From an uncultured euryarchaeote (lineage in GTDB: Archaea; Thermoplasmatota; Poseidoniia; Poseidoniales; Poseidoniaceae): a stretch of 64,000 nt of DNA. The translations under genes and the position numbers were made by a program. The stretch's first letter is position 1; the number at the start of each line of letters is the position of its first letter. Below are positions 1 through 8,615 of this stretch, piece by piece. A model generated the notes under the pieces. That model saw nothing but the letters and a program-made list of their open reading frames with translations, ran no database searches and was not told the origin of the DNA. The stretch lies in contig CALBIL010000030.1 of NCBI GenBank assembly GCA_937892945.1, positions 1 through 64,000 of the forward strand, written 5' to 3'.

Positions 1-121
1 GACCTGATGGACCGCCTTTCGAGGGACCTGGTGGACCGCTCTTCTTTGGAGGACCACCTTTCGAGGGGCCTGGTGGACCGCTCTTCTTTGGAGGGCCACC
101 TTTCGAAGGACCCGGGGGACC
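1..121 (-). repeat. 42-bp in-frame tandem repeat coding for GPSKGGPPKKSGPP units
   Basis: Two near-identical 42-bp units (24-65 and 66-107) are flanked by diverged partial units. They encode a 14-residue Lys/Gly/Pro-rich repeat in the minus-strand zinc-ribbon protein. The array continues beyond the left edge, so the copy number is unknown. There are no spacers, which rules out CRISPR. Confidence 0.85.
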
Positions 122-1330
122 GCTTCGCTTGGGAGCACTACGTTTTGGAACTTCAACAACTTCTTCTTCCTCTTCTTCGAACATTGCACCACAATGAGGG
201 CATTCATTATCGGTCTCTTTGACCAAACCGTCACAGATTTCGCAAGCGAACATTTCAACACCGTCATCTTCGGAGTCTTCGTTGAGGTTTTCCACTTCTC
301 CGTCTTTTGAACGGGAGATTTTCAACTCGGTTGTGAAGTCAAACCCTTTGAGAGCAACTTCAGTTTGAATCGCATGTTGGAATGCTTGAGTAAGGGCTTC
401 AGGGGTATCAAGAACTCTCCCATCGTCAACATAGGTTACATTGACTTTCAAGGTATTCTCTTCAATTTTTGCCTGAGGGGTTTCAACTGCGACACCCCGC
501 TTCCGTGCAACTCGGCGCACTGCAACTTCACACATTCGGCGAAGTAAGGCTTCATTTGGGGCATCCGAAGGAGGCGGATTCGAGTCTATGCCTCGAAGAT
601 GTGAGGGCAGTTCAGTTCCAAGAGATGCGAGAACATTATTGGCAGGTGTTTGATTCATATCGAGCCATTGACTTCGGCGTTCATCTTTCATTGCCCGTTC
701 AGCTTCAGCCAATCGGTTCACCATTGCGTCTGTAGGAGAGGTTGCTGGATTATTGGCGACAACTGTGCCACCCGGTGTGTATGCAGAGATATTACTCACT
801 GGGTTTTGAGGAACTGCTCCGCTGGCGAGCGAAGGTCCACGCGCTTGCTGAGGGCGATCTGATTGGACATTTGGAAGTACATTCCCCTGTTGAGGAGGGT
901 GTTGAGGGATATTTTGAGGAGGTTGTTGCTGAGGCATGCCTTGAGGAGGAAGGTTACTCATCTGGTTGGGTGGGAAATTTGGCGGTGGATATTGACCCTG
1001 TTGATGGGGGGGGATATTCTGAGGAGGGATATTTTGAGGGGGGAATTGTCCAGGAGGAAGATTCGGTTGTTGTTGAATCCCCATAGCAATTTGCTGAAGG
1101 ATTTCTGGAGAGATATTTGTATTCCCGCCCATGGTCATGTCTCGTTGATGGCGAACAGCTTCACCCGAGACGACTCCGAAGTTACGGCCGCCTGAAACTT
1201 CTTGCCCACTTAGGCCAATTGAACCAGGGTTGGTAAAACCTCCAGCGCGTGACATTTCCTGTCGCGCACCACATTCAGGACAGAAGATACTATCATCCGG
1301 AATAAGTTCTGTACAAGAGCCACAATCCAT
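1..1330 (-). CDS. Double zinc-ribbon protein with Pro/Gln-rich linker and KGGPPKK repeats (partial)
   Basis: The reading frame is open to the left window edge, so the C-terminus is missing; about 443 codons are visible. It begins with a zinc ribbon (C3, C6, C17, C20, the last pair in FCPECGA). A low-complexity Pro/Gln/Asn region follows, with repeated PPQNIP motifs. Next is a folded-looking domain of about 130 residues, then a second zinc ribbon (CEIC and CPHC about 17 residues apart), an acidic EEEEEE stretch, and a tail of 14-residue SGPPGPSKGGPPKK repeats that runs off the edge. The ATG at 1330 follows GGTGAT at good Shine-Dalgarno spacing, with a TATA-like GATATG about 25 nt upstream. I do not recognise the family. 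Zinc ribbons plus disordered linkers suggest an adaptor or nucleic-acid-binding protein, but this is inference. Confidence 0.8.
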   Translation of the reverse strand, partial: MDCGSCTELIPDDSIFCPECGARQEMSRAGGFTNPGSIGLSGQEVSGGRNFGVVSGEAVRHQRDMTMGGNTNISPEILQQIAMGIQQQPNLPPGQFPPQNIPPQNIPPHQQGQYPPPNFPPNQMSNLPPQGMPQQQPPQNIPQHPPQQGNVLPNVQSDRPQQARGPSLASGAVPQNPVSNISAYTPGGTVVANNPATSPTDAMVNRLAEAERAMKDERRSQWLDMNQTPANNVLASLGTELPSHLRGIDSNPPPSDAPNEALLRRMCEVAVRRVARKRGVAVETPQAKIEENTLKVNVTYVDDGRVLDTPEALTQAFQHAIQTEVALKGFDFTTELKISRSKDGEVENLNEDSEDDGVEMFACEICDGLVKETDNECPHCGAMFEEEEEEVVEVPKRSAPKRSGPPGPSKGGPPKKSGPPGPSKGGPPKKSGPPGPSKGGPSG

Positions 1331-1622
1331 AACACATCACCCCGAAGGATTGGTGCTCGCATATCCCTCCCTAAAGCCTTACGACGAAATGCCACAGACA
1401 AAGGAGGGATTTTATGGAATCCTGTCGAGCCAAAGAAGCGTAGGATTGCGCAGTTCAAAGCCAAGACTTCGAATTGACATGCGGTATGGCAATATGGAGA
1501 TTAACGCCAAAAATACAGCTTTACACGAGGTAAGTCCTTCACTCGAAAAGTCACAAAGGAGCAAGACTTCCCTCCCACAGGGTCAAGAACAGAGAACAGT
1601 TCCGCCAAAACGAGGGGATGAG
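1331..1622. other. Intergenic region between divergent genes
   Basis: These 292 bp lie between the start of the minus-strand zinc-ribbon gene and the favoured start of the prenyl synthase. All frames were read. Only an unconserved upstream extension of the prenyl synthase frame and a short basic frame without a start codon were seen. It probably holds both promoters. No RNA gene was recognised. Confidence 0.5.
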
Positions 1623-2639
1623 ATGGCAGTACTCATCAATGCAAAAATCGATGCATTACTCGAAGCGACTTCTCGTTCGTTTTATCCAACTCTGAAGTAT
1701 CTTCCAAAGAAGATTCGTGGGCAAATTGGATTACTCTATCTCCTCGCTCGAGTCGCAGATACAATCGCTGACTCAAAGCATGGAGAGACTGAAGTTCTCC
1801 TGAAACTTCTTCGAGAGTACAATAATGTCGCCCAAGGTACGGCCTCATCCCTGCCAGATTTTACTGAACTTGCTGAAATCCAAACAAATCCAAACGAGGC
1901 AGAACTTCTTCGGAATGTTGCTGATGTGATTGATGGCCTCGAAGTCTATAGTAAGGTGGACCAGGGGCTGATGCTCGAATGCCTCGAGATAATTGTAAGT
2001 GGGCAGATACTCGACCTCGAAAGGTTTGGAGCCGCAAATGAGGGTGGAACGATTTCTGCGCTTAAGACCGATGAACAGATGGACGATTATGCATTCAGAG
2101 TTGCAGGCTCTGTCGGTGTTTTTTGGAGTAAAATGTCCCTTGAACATCTCTTTTCTTTACCTCCGGAAAAAGAACAGGAGTTCTTTGAGAAGGGAATCCG
2201 GTTTGGCAAATCACTCCAAATGATCAATATCCTGAGAGATATTCCTGAAGACTTACGTTTTGGCCGATGCTACATCCCAGAACAGGCGCTGAGTCGGTAC
2301 AACCTCAAGCCACAAGACTTGCTCGATGACAAAAAAATCGATCAATTCAGACCATTATATGATGAATATCTTGACTTGACGAATGAACATATTGATGCAG
2401 CCATTGAATACATTACGATGCTACCAGAAACGCAATTACGCCTCAAAGCATCTTGCATGCTCCCAGTCCTCATAGGACAGAAGACTGTTACTTTGTTGCG
2501 AACAGGTAATGTGTTGAATGCCGAAGAGCGAATAAAAGTCACTCGGGATGAAATCAAAACATATGCTCGTAAACTGCTTCGTGCCCTCATAATACCGGGT
2601 GGAGTGAATCGTCTTCTCCAAAAAAATAAAGGCAGTTGA
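1623..2639 (+). CDS. Squalene/phytoene synthase family head-to-head prenyltransferase
   Basis: A 338-residue all-alpha trans-isoprenyl synthase of the squalene/phytoene synthase family, which condenses two C15 or C20 prenyl diphosphates. Both aspartate-rich Mg-diphosphate motifs are intact: DTIAD at residues 46-50 and DIPED at 206-210, the latter followed by the RCYIP element. The SRSFYPTLKYLP start region is typical of squalene synthases. The frame is open back to 1230, but conserved sequence begins only after the ATG at 1623, which follows a GAGGGGATGAG purine stretch; ATG 1494 is a less likely start. It is followed 68 bp later by a second family member. Squalene versus presqualene or phytoene as product cannot be decided from the sequence. 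Confidence 0.82.
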   Translation: MAVLINAKIDALLEATSRSFYPTLKYLPKKIRGQIGLLYLLARVADTIADSKHGETEVLLKLLREYNNVAQGTASSLPDFTELAEIQTNPNEAELLRNVADVIDGLEVYSKVDQGLMLECLEIIVSGQILDLERFGAANEGGTISALKTDEQMDDYAFRVAGSVGVFWSKMSLEHLFSLPPEKEQEFFEKGIRFGKSLQMINILRDIPEDLRFGRCYIPEQALSRYNLKPQDLLDDKKIDQFRPLYDEYLDLTNEHIDAAIEYITMLPETQLRLKASCMLPVLIGQKTVTLLRTGNVLNAEERIKVTRDEIKTYARKLLRALIIPGGVNRLLQKNKGS

Positions 2640-2707
2640 AAAAAAATATTGCAGGCAATTAAGGGTAGACCTCAAAAAGGGAGAGGTATGAGGCCTAACT
2701 GGTCACA

Positions 2708-4006
2708 ATGCTTGAACGCCGAAAACCATTGGAATTGCTGTTCCCCTTGAAAGGGAATGCTACTTCAAGGGAAGAAGGTGCTGAAAAAAAGAGCATGAGC
2801 ACTCTTGACCACCTTCGAGCAGGTGTGATGCTGGCTCGAGATGCCGTGAAAGCAGTCAGTATGACCGCTATGGAAGCCCTTCGTGAAGGTGCGACATACA
2901 TTGGAATGGTCGGAGAAACCAACGAACTCGTTGACCCTTTTTCTCATCTTGATGCCCCAATCTGGTCGCAGCGACCACCTCAAGAACTCTCGAAATTGGC
3001 ATTCAGGTACTGTGAAGAACTCACGATTCGTGAAGCTGGTAATTTCTATCATTCATTCAAATACCTCCCAGACCAACAACGCCACGCCATGTGTGCAGTG
3101 TATGCGTTTTGCCGTAGAGCCGATGACATCGCAGACGGTGACTGGGCAGATCGATTCCCAGGTAGCAAGGGAGAAATGGATCCCGAAGCTGTTGCCTATC
3201 GAGAGCAACTTGAAAGTTTGCAGGACCAAGGAACAATTCTCGACCAAGAGGCTTACTTGAACAAAATCACACAATTATTTTTCTTCCGTAAGAAACTTTC
3301 AACTTGCTATTCAGATGTCTATTCTACCGACCCTGTGTTCCTTGCATTGAAAGAAACTGTTGAGATGTATTCAATTCCAAGAGAAGTTTTTGATGACTTG
3401 ATCTCAGGCATGGAAGATGACCTGTACAACAACAGATACCGCAGTTTTGATGAATTGTATGTCTATTGTTACCGAGTTGCTTCCGTAGTTGGATTGATGT
3501 GTATCGAAATTTACGGATATGAGGACCCACGAGCAAAGAAATTTGCCGAGTCTTGGGGGATTTTCATGCAACTTACCAATGTCTTAAGGGATGTTGGCGA
3601 AGATATCGAACGCGACCGAGTTTATCTCCCTCTTAACGAACTTGAAACCAATGGAATTGTTGAAAGTGAACTGGATGGAAAAGTTGTTCTCAACAAAAAT
3701 TGGGAACCCTATTGCCGAGAATACGCGCGTCGAGCACGTACCTATCTCGAAGAAGCACGTCAACTCCTCCCCTTACTCCCGCGCAGGACACGTTATTCTC
3801 CTGCGGCAATGATTGCCTTTTATGACAAAATCCTCCGTCAGATTGAGCGGCAACAAGGCGACGTCTTCACCAAGCGTGTCAAACTAAACAAAATTCAAAA
3901 AATCAGTTTGGCTGCAGCAGTGTACATGCGCCACAGATTACTCCCTGCATTCCTCGACCCAATTTGGTCTGGTCTTGCTCGATTCGGAATACTCCCCGCA
4001 GTCTGA
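2708..4006 (+). CDS. Phytoene/squalene synthase family protein with N-terminal extension
   Basis: A 432-residue member of the same fold as the preceding gene. The first aspartate motif is DDIAD (about residues 139-143, within CRRADDIADG); the second is DVGED near residue 295, followed by ERDRVYLP. This wording is closer to phytoene synthase (CrtB) and HpnD-type enzymes than the neighbour is. The family usually starts around the SFKYLP region, which here lies near residue 116. About 95 residues precede it, including a Met/Ala-rich, probably helical segment (about 32-65). Together with the upstream paralog it may form a heteromeric enzyme or make a second product, carotenoid versus squalene. 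No desaturase or cyclase gene is nearby. Confidence 0.8.
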   Translation: MLERRKPLELLFPLKGNATSREEGAEKKSMSTLDHLRAGVMLARDAVKAVSMTAMEALREGATYIGMVGETNELVDPFSHLDAPIWSQRPPQELSKLAFRYCEELTIREAGNFYHSFKYLPDQQRHAMCAVYAFCRRADDIADGDWADRFPGSKGEMDPEAVAYREQLESLQDQGTILDQEAYLNKITQLFFFRKKLSTCYSDVYSTDPVFLALKETVEMYSIPREVFDDLISGMEDDLYNNRYRSFDELYVYCYRVASVVGLMCIEIYGYEDPRAKKFAESWGIFMQLTNVLRDVGEDIERDRVYLPLNELETNGIVESELDGKVVLNKNWEPYCREYARRARTYLEEARQLLPLLPRRTRYSPAAMIAFYDKILRQIERQQGDVFTKRVKLNKIQKISLAAAVYMRHRLLPAFLDPIWSGLARFGILPAV

Positions 4007-4029
4007 TCTGACTTGTGGGTATTTTAGAC

Positions 4030-4047
4030 CAAGTTGTATTCAACTTG
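4030..4047 (+). terminator. Stem-loop downstream of the phytoene synthase-like gene
   Basis: A perfect 7-bp stem (CAAGTTG / CAACTTG) with a 4-nt TATT loop lies 24 nt after the stop codon, between two convergent genes. It may be a terminator or a 3'-end processing structure. Archaeal termination usually relies on oligo-T rather than hairpins, so the function is uncertain. Confidence 0.4.
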
Positions 4048-4079
4048 TAAGAAAGAAGAGTTGAACTCCAACGGTCGAA

Positions 4080-4277
4080 TCAGATTGGGCAGGTCGAATG
4101 ACCCCTCAACTTGTAAAACGGACAGAAACCAAATGCAGATGTCAATACACCCCAGCAACCAACGATTAACAGAAGAACATCCCAGTTGAGATTCGCCGCA
4201 TAGTCGACTGCAACCATGCTAAAACCTGCTGATAATCGGATAAGACGGTCGGTAACACTTAGATTCACATAAATCAA
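4080..4277 (-). CDS. DUF2892-like small membrane protein
   Basis: A 65-residue protein with two hydrophobic helices (about 19-34 and 33-52) and the characteristic ending CPFYKLRGHSTC. It starts with the VTDRLIRLSAG motif typical of the DUF2892 / YgaP membrane domain. In bacteria this domain often accompanies rhodanese or sulfur-handling proteins; here it stands alone and faces the end of the convergent phytoene synthase-like gene. The function is not known. Confidence 0.7.
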   Translation of the reverse strand: MIYVNLSVTDRLIRLSAGFSMVAVDYAANLNWDVLLLIVGCWGVLTSAFGFCPFYKLRGHSTCPI

Positions 4278-4352
4278 CTCTTGAACAATCTTGGTTCAAG
4301 TCTCAAGCATATAAAGCGCTGTTTTCCTCGTTTCATCAGAAAAGAGTGAGTT

Positions 4353-5528
4353 TCAGATGGTCCGAGTGAACGCCTGAATGCCTGTGATATACCGACCAAT
4401 AATCAAATTATGAATGTCGTGTGTACCTTCATAGGTTTTCACTGACTCAAGATTTGCCATGTGGCGCATTATTGGATATTCATCAAGGATTCCATTCGCC
4501 CCGTGGATATCTCGGGCGACACGAGCAATTTGAAGAGCAATGTCAACATTATTCATTTTGGCAAGAGATATTTGTTCAGGGAACCATGTTCCATCATCTT
4601 TCTTACGACCAAGATGGTATGCGAGGAGTTGTCCCTTGGTTATTTCTCGAAGCATCCAAGCCAATTTATCTTGAACCAATTGGTATGAAGCAATCGGGTG
4701 ATCGAATTGAATACGTGAAAGTGCATAGGTTTTGGAACTGTGGAAGCAGGACATAGCAGCACCCAATGCTCCCCAGGAAATCCCGAATCTTGCATTGTTA
4801 AGACATGAGAAAGGGCCTTTCAAGCCTTTGACGTTTGGTAGCATTCTGTCCTTCGGAATCTTGCAATCTTGGAAGACCAATTCACTGGTTACAGAGGCTT
4901 TGAGGGAATGCTTTCCTTTCATTTCTGGAGCGGAAAATCCTTCATCATTTTTCTCGACAATGAAGCCACGAATGTCGCCATCGAGTTTTGCCCAAACCAC
5001 TGCGACATCTGCAATAGTTCCGTTGGTAATCCACATTTTCGCTCCGTTCAAGAGGTAATGGTCGCCTTTGTCTTCAGCTTTGGTAATCATGTCGCCTGGG
5101 TTTGATCCGTAGTCTGGTTCGGTCAAACCAAAGCATCCAATCCATTCACCCGAGGTCATCTTTGGAAGATAGTAGTTCTTCTGATCCTCAGAACCGAATT
5201 CCCAGATTGGATACATTGCAAGTGAACCTTGCACGGATGCAAATGAACGGAGACCGGAATCTCCACGCTCGAGTTCTTGGCAAATTAAACCGTAGGCAAC
5301 ATAGGAAAGTCCTGGGCAGCCATAGCCCTTCAAAGGCGCACCGAGAACGCCCATTTCACCGAGAGCAACACGCCATTCATCCAAGAAAACGCCATCAGCA
5401 CATGCCTGTTCGATTTTTGGAAGTACTTCCTCATCGACCCATTCACGAACCATATCGCGTATCATGATTTCTTCTTCTGTAAGCAAGCTTTCAATATCGT
5501 AGAAATCGACTCCTTCGTAAGGCTCCAT
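4353..5528 (-). CDS. Acyl-CoA dehydrogenase, glutaryl-CoA dehydrogenase type
   Basis: A 391-residue FAD-dependent acyl-CoA dehydrogenase with full-length N-terminal, middle beta and C-terminal helical domains. The catalytic glutamate lies in the YEGTHDIH motif near the C-terminus, the arrangement and wording seen in glutaryl-CoA dehydrogenases. The middle domain carries GCFGLTEPDYGSNP and MWITNG, the flavin and substrate motifs of the family. It would oxidise an acyl-CoA such as glutaryl-CoA (lysine/tryptophan breakdown) and pass electrons to an electron-transfer flavoprotein, whose two subunits are encoded about 4 kb away. Substrate choice is inferred from motif resemblance only. Confidence 0.85.
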   Translation of the reverse strand: MEPYEGVDFYDIESLLTEEEIMIRDMVREWVDEEVLPKIEQACADGVFLDEWRVALGEMGVLGAPLKGYGCPGLSYVAYGLICQELERGDSGLRSFASVQGSLAMYPIWEFGSEDQKNYYLPKMTSGEWIGCFGLTEPDYGSNPGDMITKAEDKGDHYLLNGAKMWITNGTIADVAVVWAKLDGDIRGFIVEKNDEGFSAPEMKGKHSLKASVTSELVFQDCKIPKDRMLPNVKGLKGPFSCLNNARFGISWGALGAAMSCFHSSKTYALSRIQFDHPIASYQLVQDKLAWMLREITKGQLLAYHLGRKKDDGTWFPEQISLAKMNNVDIALQIARVARDIHGANGILDEYPIMRHMANLESVKTYEGTHDIHNLIIGRYITGIQAFTRTI

Positions 5529-5646
5529 ATTACCGTCTCATTATCGGGTCTACACGGGGCTTCAAGAACCTAACCCTCCCACCGCTAGATGAAAAGAATA
5601 CTTTGGCATGAACATCTTCACGAACCTTACTTGAGATGACCGATTA

Positions 5647-6825
5647 TTATTTCTTCTTTATTCCACGGAATTGCAAATATTTTCGCTGGAGATAGGGACT
5701 GTTCATGTAGATTAATCCCAATATGACGCCTGGAACCGATATCGTCACCGCAGCCATCACTAGAATTGACATGAGGCCCAGATCTTCACCAGAAACTCCT
5801 ATTCGTTCAAACGAAACAATATTGCCAAAAGAAGTGATAATGAATCCTTCTTGATGTGCATTCTCCCATACAACTTCGAGAGAACGGCCAGCAACTACAT
5901 CATCCCATGCTGTTGCATCCTTCGACACAATTTGGGCAAATGCTTGAGAAACCAACGGTTGTTGACGAATGGTTCCAAATGGTGCCATGTGAATCAATGT
6001 GGTTCCATCATGCCCTCGAGAGACCCCCGTGAAATCTCCTTCCAGTGAGGACAGTTGCATGGCTGCCCGGGTCGTTGATTCACTTGTATCTACCATATCC
6101 AAACGAATGGCTTGAGTTTTCAATCCGCTCGCAAATCCAACACATTCATTCAAGGTTGGATCTGCACAATCTACACCGACCCAAGTATCGCCACCGGTAC
6201 CGGAAAGAAACGTAAGTTGGTCGTTCGTAGAAAGAACAGCGAGGCCATCGTTCAATGTTGCTACCACACAGATATTTTGACTGCGGTGACAGGCAATGTC
6301 GCTTATTGGAGAACTTCGAGTTTCTACTATAGCAGTCATACCTGAGCCTTCATTAAATTTCCAAAGGCTTCCATCCGATGCTCCAAAGTAAGCATAATCA
6401 CCTGCAGGCCGCCATTCAACGGCAGTCATGTTGAGACCCATAATCGAACCGGAACCGTTCACAGTCGAAATAGCATGATTCTCAGTTGAATATCGCAGAG
6501 CAACCCCCAAATCTCCTGTGATCAAGGCTGTTTCCCCTCGTGGATGCCAAGAAACATCATGCAGTGCCGCATTTCTTCCGGTCATGAGTTCGACATCTTG
6601 ACTTCGGTCTTCAGCATGAAGTGCTGAGACGCGATGTGCATAGCCATTTTCTCCAACCAACAAGACCGACAAGCCATCAGGTGACATTTTTCCAGCATGA
6701 ATACCGATGTCAGAATCTTCGAGGGAATCTACTAATTTCAGTTCAATGAGCGATTCTGGCTCCGCAGGTACTGATGGCAAGAGGAGGATAAGGAGGCATA
6801 CGCCCAAGAAAATGTGCCTTCGCAT
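5647..6825 (-). CDS. Membrane-anchored beta-propeller-like surface protein
   Basis: From ATG 6825 the product is 392 residues. It has a signal peptide (hydrophobic stretch about 4-19), a long beta-rich region with repeated WRP/WHPRG blades resembling WD40 or YVTN propellers, and a C-terminal transmembrane helix (about 348-372) followed by a Lys/Arg-rich cytoplasmic tail. The predicted topology is propeller outside, anchored by the C-terminus. An upstream ATG at 6867 exists, but starting at MRRHIF gives a proper signal peptide. It is divergent from the DUF5611-like gene. A protein of similar plan is encoded at 27574. The function is unknown. Confidence 0.65.
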   Translation of the reverse strand: MRRHIFLGVCLLILLLPSVPAEPESLIELKLVDSLEDSDIGIHAGKMSPDGLSVLLVGENGYAHRVSALHAEDRSQDVELMTGRNAALHDVSWHPRGETALITGDLGVALRYSTENHAISTVNGSGSIMGLNMTAVEWRPAGDYAYFGASDGSLWKFNEGSGMTAIVETRSSPISDIACHRSQNICVVATLNDGLAVLSTNDQLTFLSGTGGDTWVGVDCADPTLNECVGFASGLKTQAIRLDMVDTSESTTRAAMQLSSLEGDFTGVSRGHDGTTLIHMAPFGTIRQQPLVSQAFAQIVSKDATAWDDVVAGRSLEVVWENAHQEGFIITSFGNIVSFERIGVSGEDLGLMSILVMAAVTISVPGVILGLIYMNSPYLQRKYLQFRGIKKK

Positions 6826-6931
6826 GATTTGCCCAAAGCCAACTACAAAAAAACCCCTCCTACGCATTCAAGAGGTTTTTCTCATTCTCGTCAACGGTGA
6901 GCCTTATGGCAAAGAGGCTCTTCCCCGATGT

Positions 6932-7456
6932 ATGGAGCGATTCGCAGTCAAGCGTGGTTTGGAGAAAAACATTGGTGGGAATGCAGGGCTTGCAGGTATT
7001 GCAGCGACCTATTTCGACAACATTCAAGTGGATGCTGAAGGCGTCTTTACCGGCTCTTTTGCCATTCTTACTCAAATCAATGGCCATTTCGGACCCGATG
7101 GAAAACTCGTCATGGATGTTCAACAAATGAAAGGAGAGGACCTCACCAATTTCTTATCTGCTGATGGTGGACGCGAAAATGCAATGCTCTCACGCCAGAA
7201 GTGGTCATCATTCCTCGATGAAGTCACAGGATACTCCCCCAAACAACGTGGAGACAAAGCGAAAGAAGATGCAAAGAAATTCTCCAAAGCCAAGTCGGCC
7301 ATTAAGATGGCTTACAAAATGATGGAAATGAGTAAGACGGTTGACCAAGCCACCATTGATACAGCCAATACCATGATTGCTGAATTACAAGCAATGATTG
7401 ATTCTGGAACTCCTCCTTCTGAAGGTAAGGTAAAGAAACTCAACGACTTAATTTGA
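6932..7456 (+). CDS. DUF5611-like archaeal protein
   Basis: A 174-residue soluble protein starting MERFAVKRG. The VKRG start, the central beta-rich region ending near FLDEVTGYSPKQR, and the Lys-rich helix after it resemble the euryarchaeal DUF5611 family. The C-terminal third is helical and charged. The frame is open upstream to 6707, but that part overlaps the divergent signal-peptide gene and lacks conservation signs, so ATG 6932 is preferred. It lies 13 bp upstream of the tyrosyl-tRNA synthetase gene, probably in the same transcript. The function is unknown. Confidence 0.6.
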   Translation: MERFAVKRGLEKNIGGNAGLAGIAATYFDNIQVDAEGVFTGSFAILTQINGHFGPDGKLVMDVQQMKGEDLTNFLSADGGRENAMLSRQKWSSFLDEVTGYSPKQRGDKAKEDAKKFSKAKSAIKMAYKMMEMSKTVDQATIDTANTMIAELQAMIDSGTPPSEGKVKKLNDLI

Positions 7457-7469
7457 AAGAAGTGGTAAC

Positions 7470-8615
7470 ATGGGCATTGATTCAGTTCTCGAATCCTTTG
7501 TCGAAGAGAACCCTCGCATCCTTGAATTGAATGAGCAACAACAACATCGTCTTGCACTGATGGTTGGCCAAGTTGAAGAGACCGTCGGCATTGGTCATCT
7601 CGTGAACTGCTTGGCAGATGAAACCAGCATGGCTGGAGATGGCGTGATACGCTGTTATGTTGGATTTGAACCGTCTGGAAAAGCACATATTGGTTGGAAA
7701 GTTATCTCGTTACAACTTCGAAGAATGTTAGAGGCCGATGCCAATGTACTCATCTTTTTAGCAGATTGGCACGCTTGGGTTAATGACAAGTTCAACGGAG
7801 TTATGGAAGATATTCAAACAACAGCCACCTACATGGAAGAAACATTCCGGGCTCTACTTGGCCATCCTGAAGAAGGTGATGGACCTGGACAACTTCGTTT
7901 CATTTGGGCATCTGAGATCATGAGTTCTGGCGACTATTGGGCACGAGTACTTCGATGTTCAAAGGGGGCAACGCTTGCCAAAGTCCGTAAAACATTCACC
8001 ATCATGGGCCGAGATGAGGCTTCATCTGACCATGACCTCTCCAAATTCTATTATCCAGCAATGCAAGCCAGTGACATCTTTGAAATGAAAGTTGATGTTG
8101 CTCTTGGTGGTATGGACCAACGTAAAGCTCACATGTTCATGCGAGATGTTGCAACTCGATGGAACTGGGGGAAACCGACTTGTTTACACACACCTATTCT
8201 TTCATCACTCAAAGCAGCAGGAGTACGAATGGAAAGTTTTGATCACAAGATGAGTAAGTCTGACCCTTCGGGTGCTATCTTACTGCATGATGAAGCGAAA
8301 GCACTTCGAAAGAAAATGCAAAAACATGCCTATTTGAATCCCGAAGACCCTCATTCACCTGTCTATGAACTGGCAGAGCATATCGTTTTACCGGAATGGG
8401 GAGAAATTGTTGTTACACCGAACCCAAAGTTTGGCGAACCCTCGACTTGGAATGACCTTGAAGCATTCAAAGCAGCCGTAGTCGATGGCACCCTTCATCC
8501 TCTTGATGCAAAACTTGGTGTGGCTGATGGCATTCTTCGAGGATTACAAAGTGTCTCGGAACATTTTGAAAAGAACCCTGAAACACTGGATGCTGTTTCA
8601 GCTCTACGAAAGTGA
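7470..8615 (+). CDS. tyrS: Tyrosyl-tRNA synthetase
   Basis: A class I aminoacyl-tRNA synthetase of 381 residues that charges tRNA-Tyr. The first catalytic signature appears as HIGW (73-76) after GFEPSGKA, the archaeal/eukaryotic TyrRS form. The second is KMSKS (about 260-264) followed by DPSGAI. The ADWHAWVNDKFNG segment shapes the tyrosine pocket in archaeal TyrRS. It has a roughly 60-residue helical N-terminal region before the catalytic core. Its 3' end overlaps the convergent MCM-like gene by 12 bp. Confidence 0.93.
   Translation: MGIDSVLESFVEENPRILELNEQQQHRLALMVGQVEETVGIGHLVNCLADETSMAGDGVIRCYVGFEPSGKAHIGWKVISLQLRRMLEADANVLIFLADWHAWVNDKFNGVMEDIQTTATYMEETFRALLGHPEEGDGPGQLRFIWASEIMSSGDYWARVLRCSKGATLAKVRKTFTIMGRDEASSDHDLSKFYYPAMQASDIFEMKVDVALGGMDQRKAHMFMRDVATRWNWGKPTCLHTPILSSLKAAGVRMESFDHKMSKSDPSGAILLHDEAKALRKKMQKHAYLNPEDPHSPVYELAEHIVLPEWGEIVVTPNPKFGEPSTWNDLEAFKAAVVDGTLHPLDAKLGVADGILRGLQSVSEHFEKNPETLDAVSALRK

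Noticed and set aside
1-121. Tandem repeats as a CRISPR array
   Set aside because: Units are contiguous, without spacers, and stay in the reading frame of a protein.
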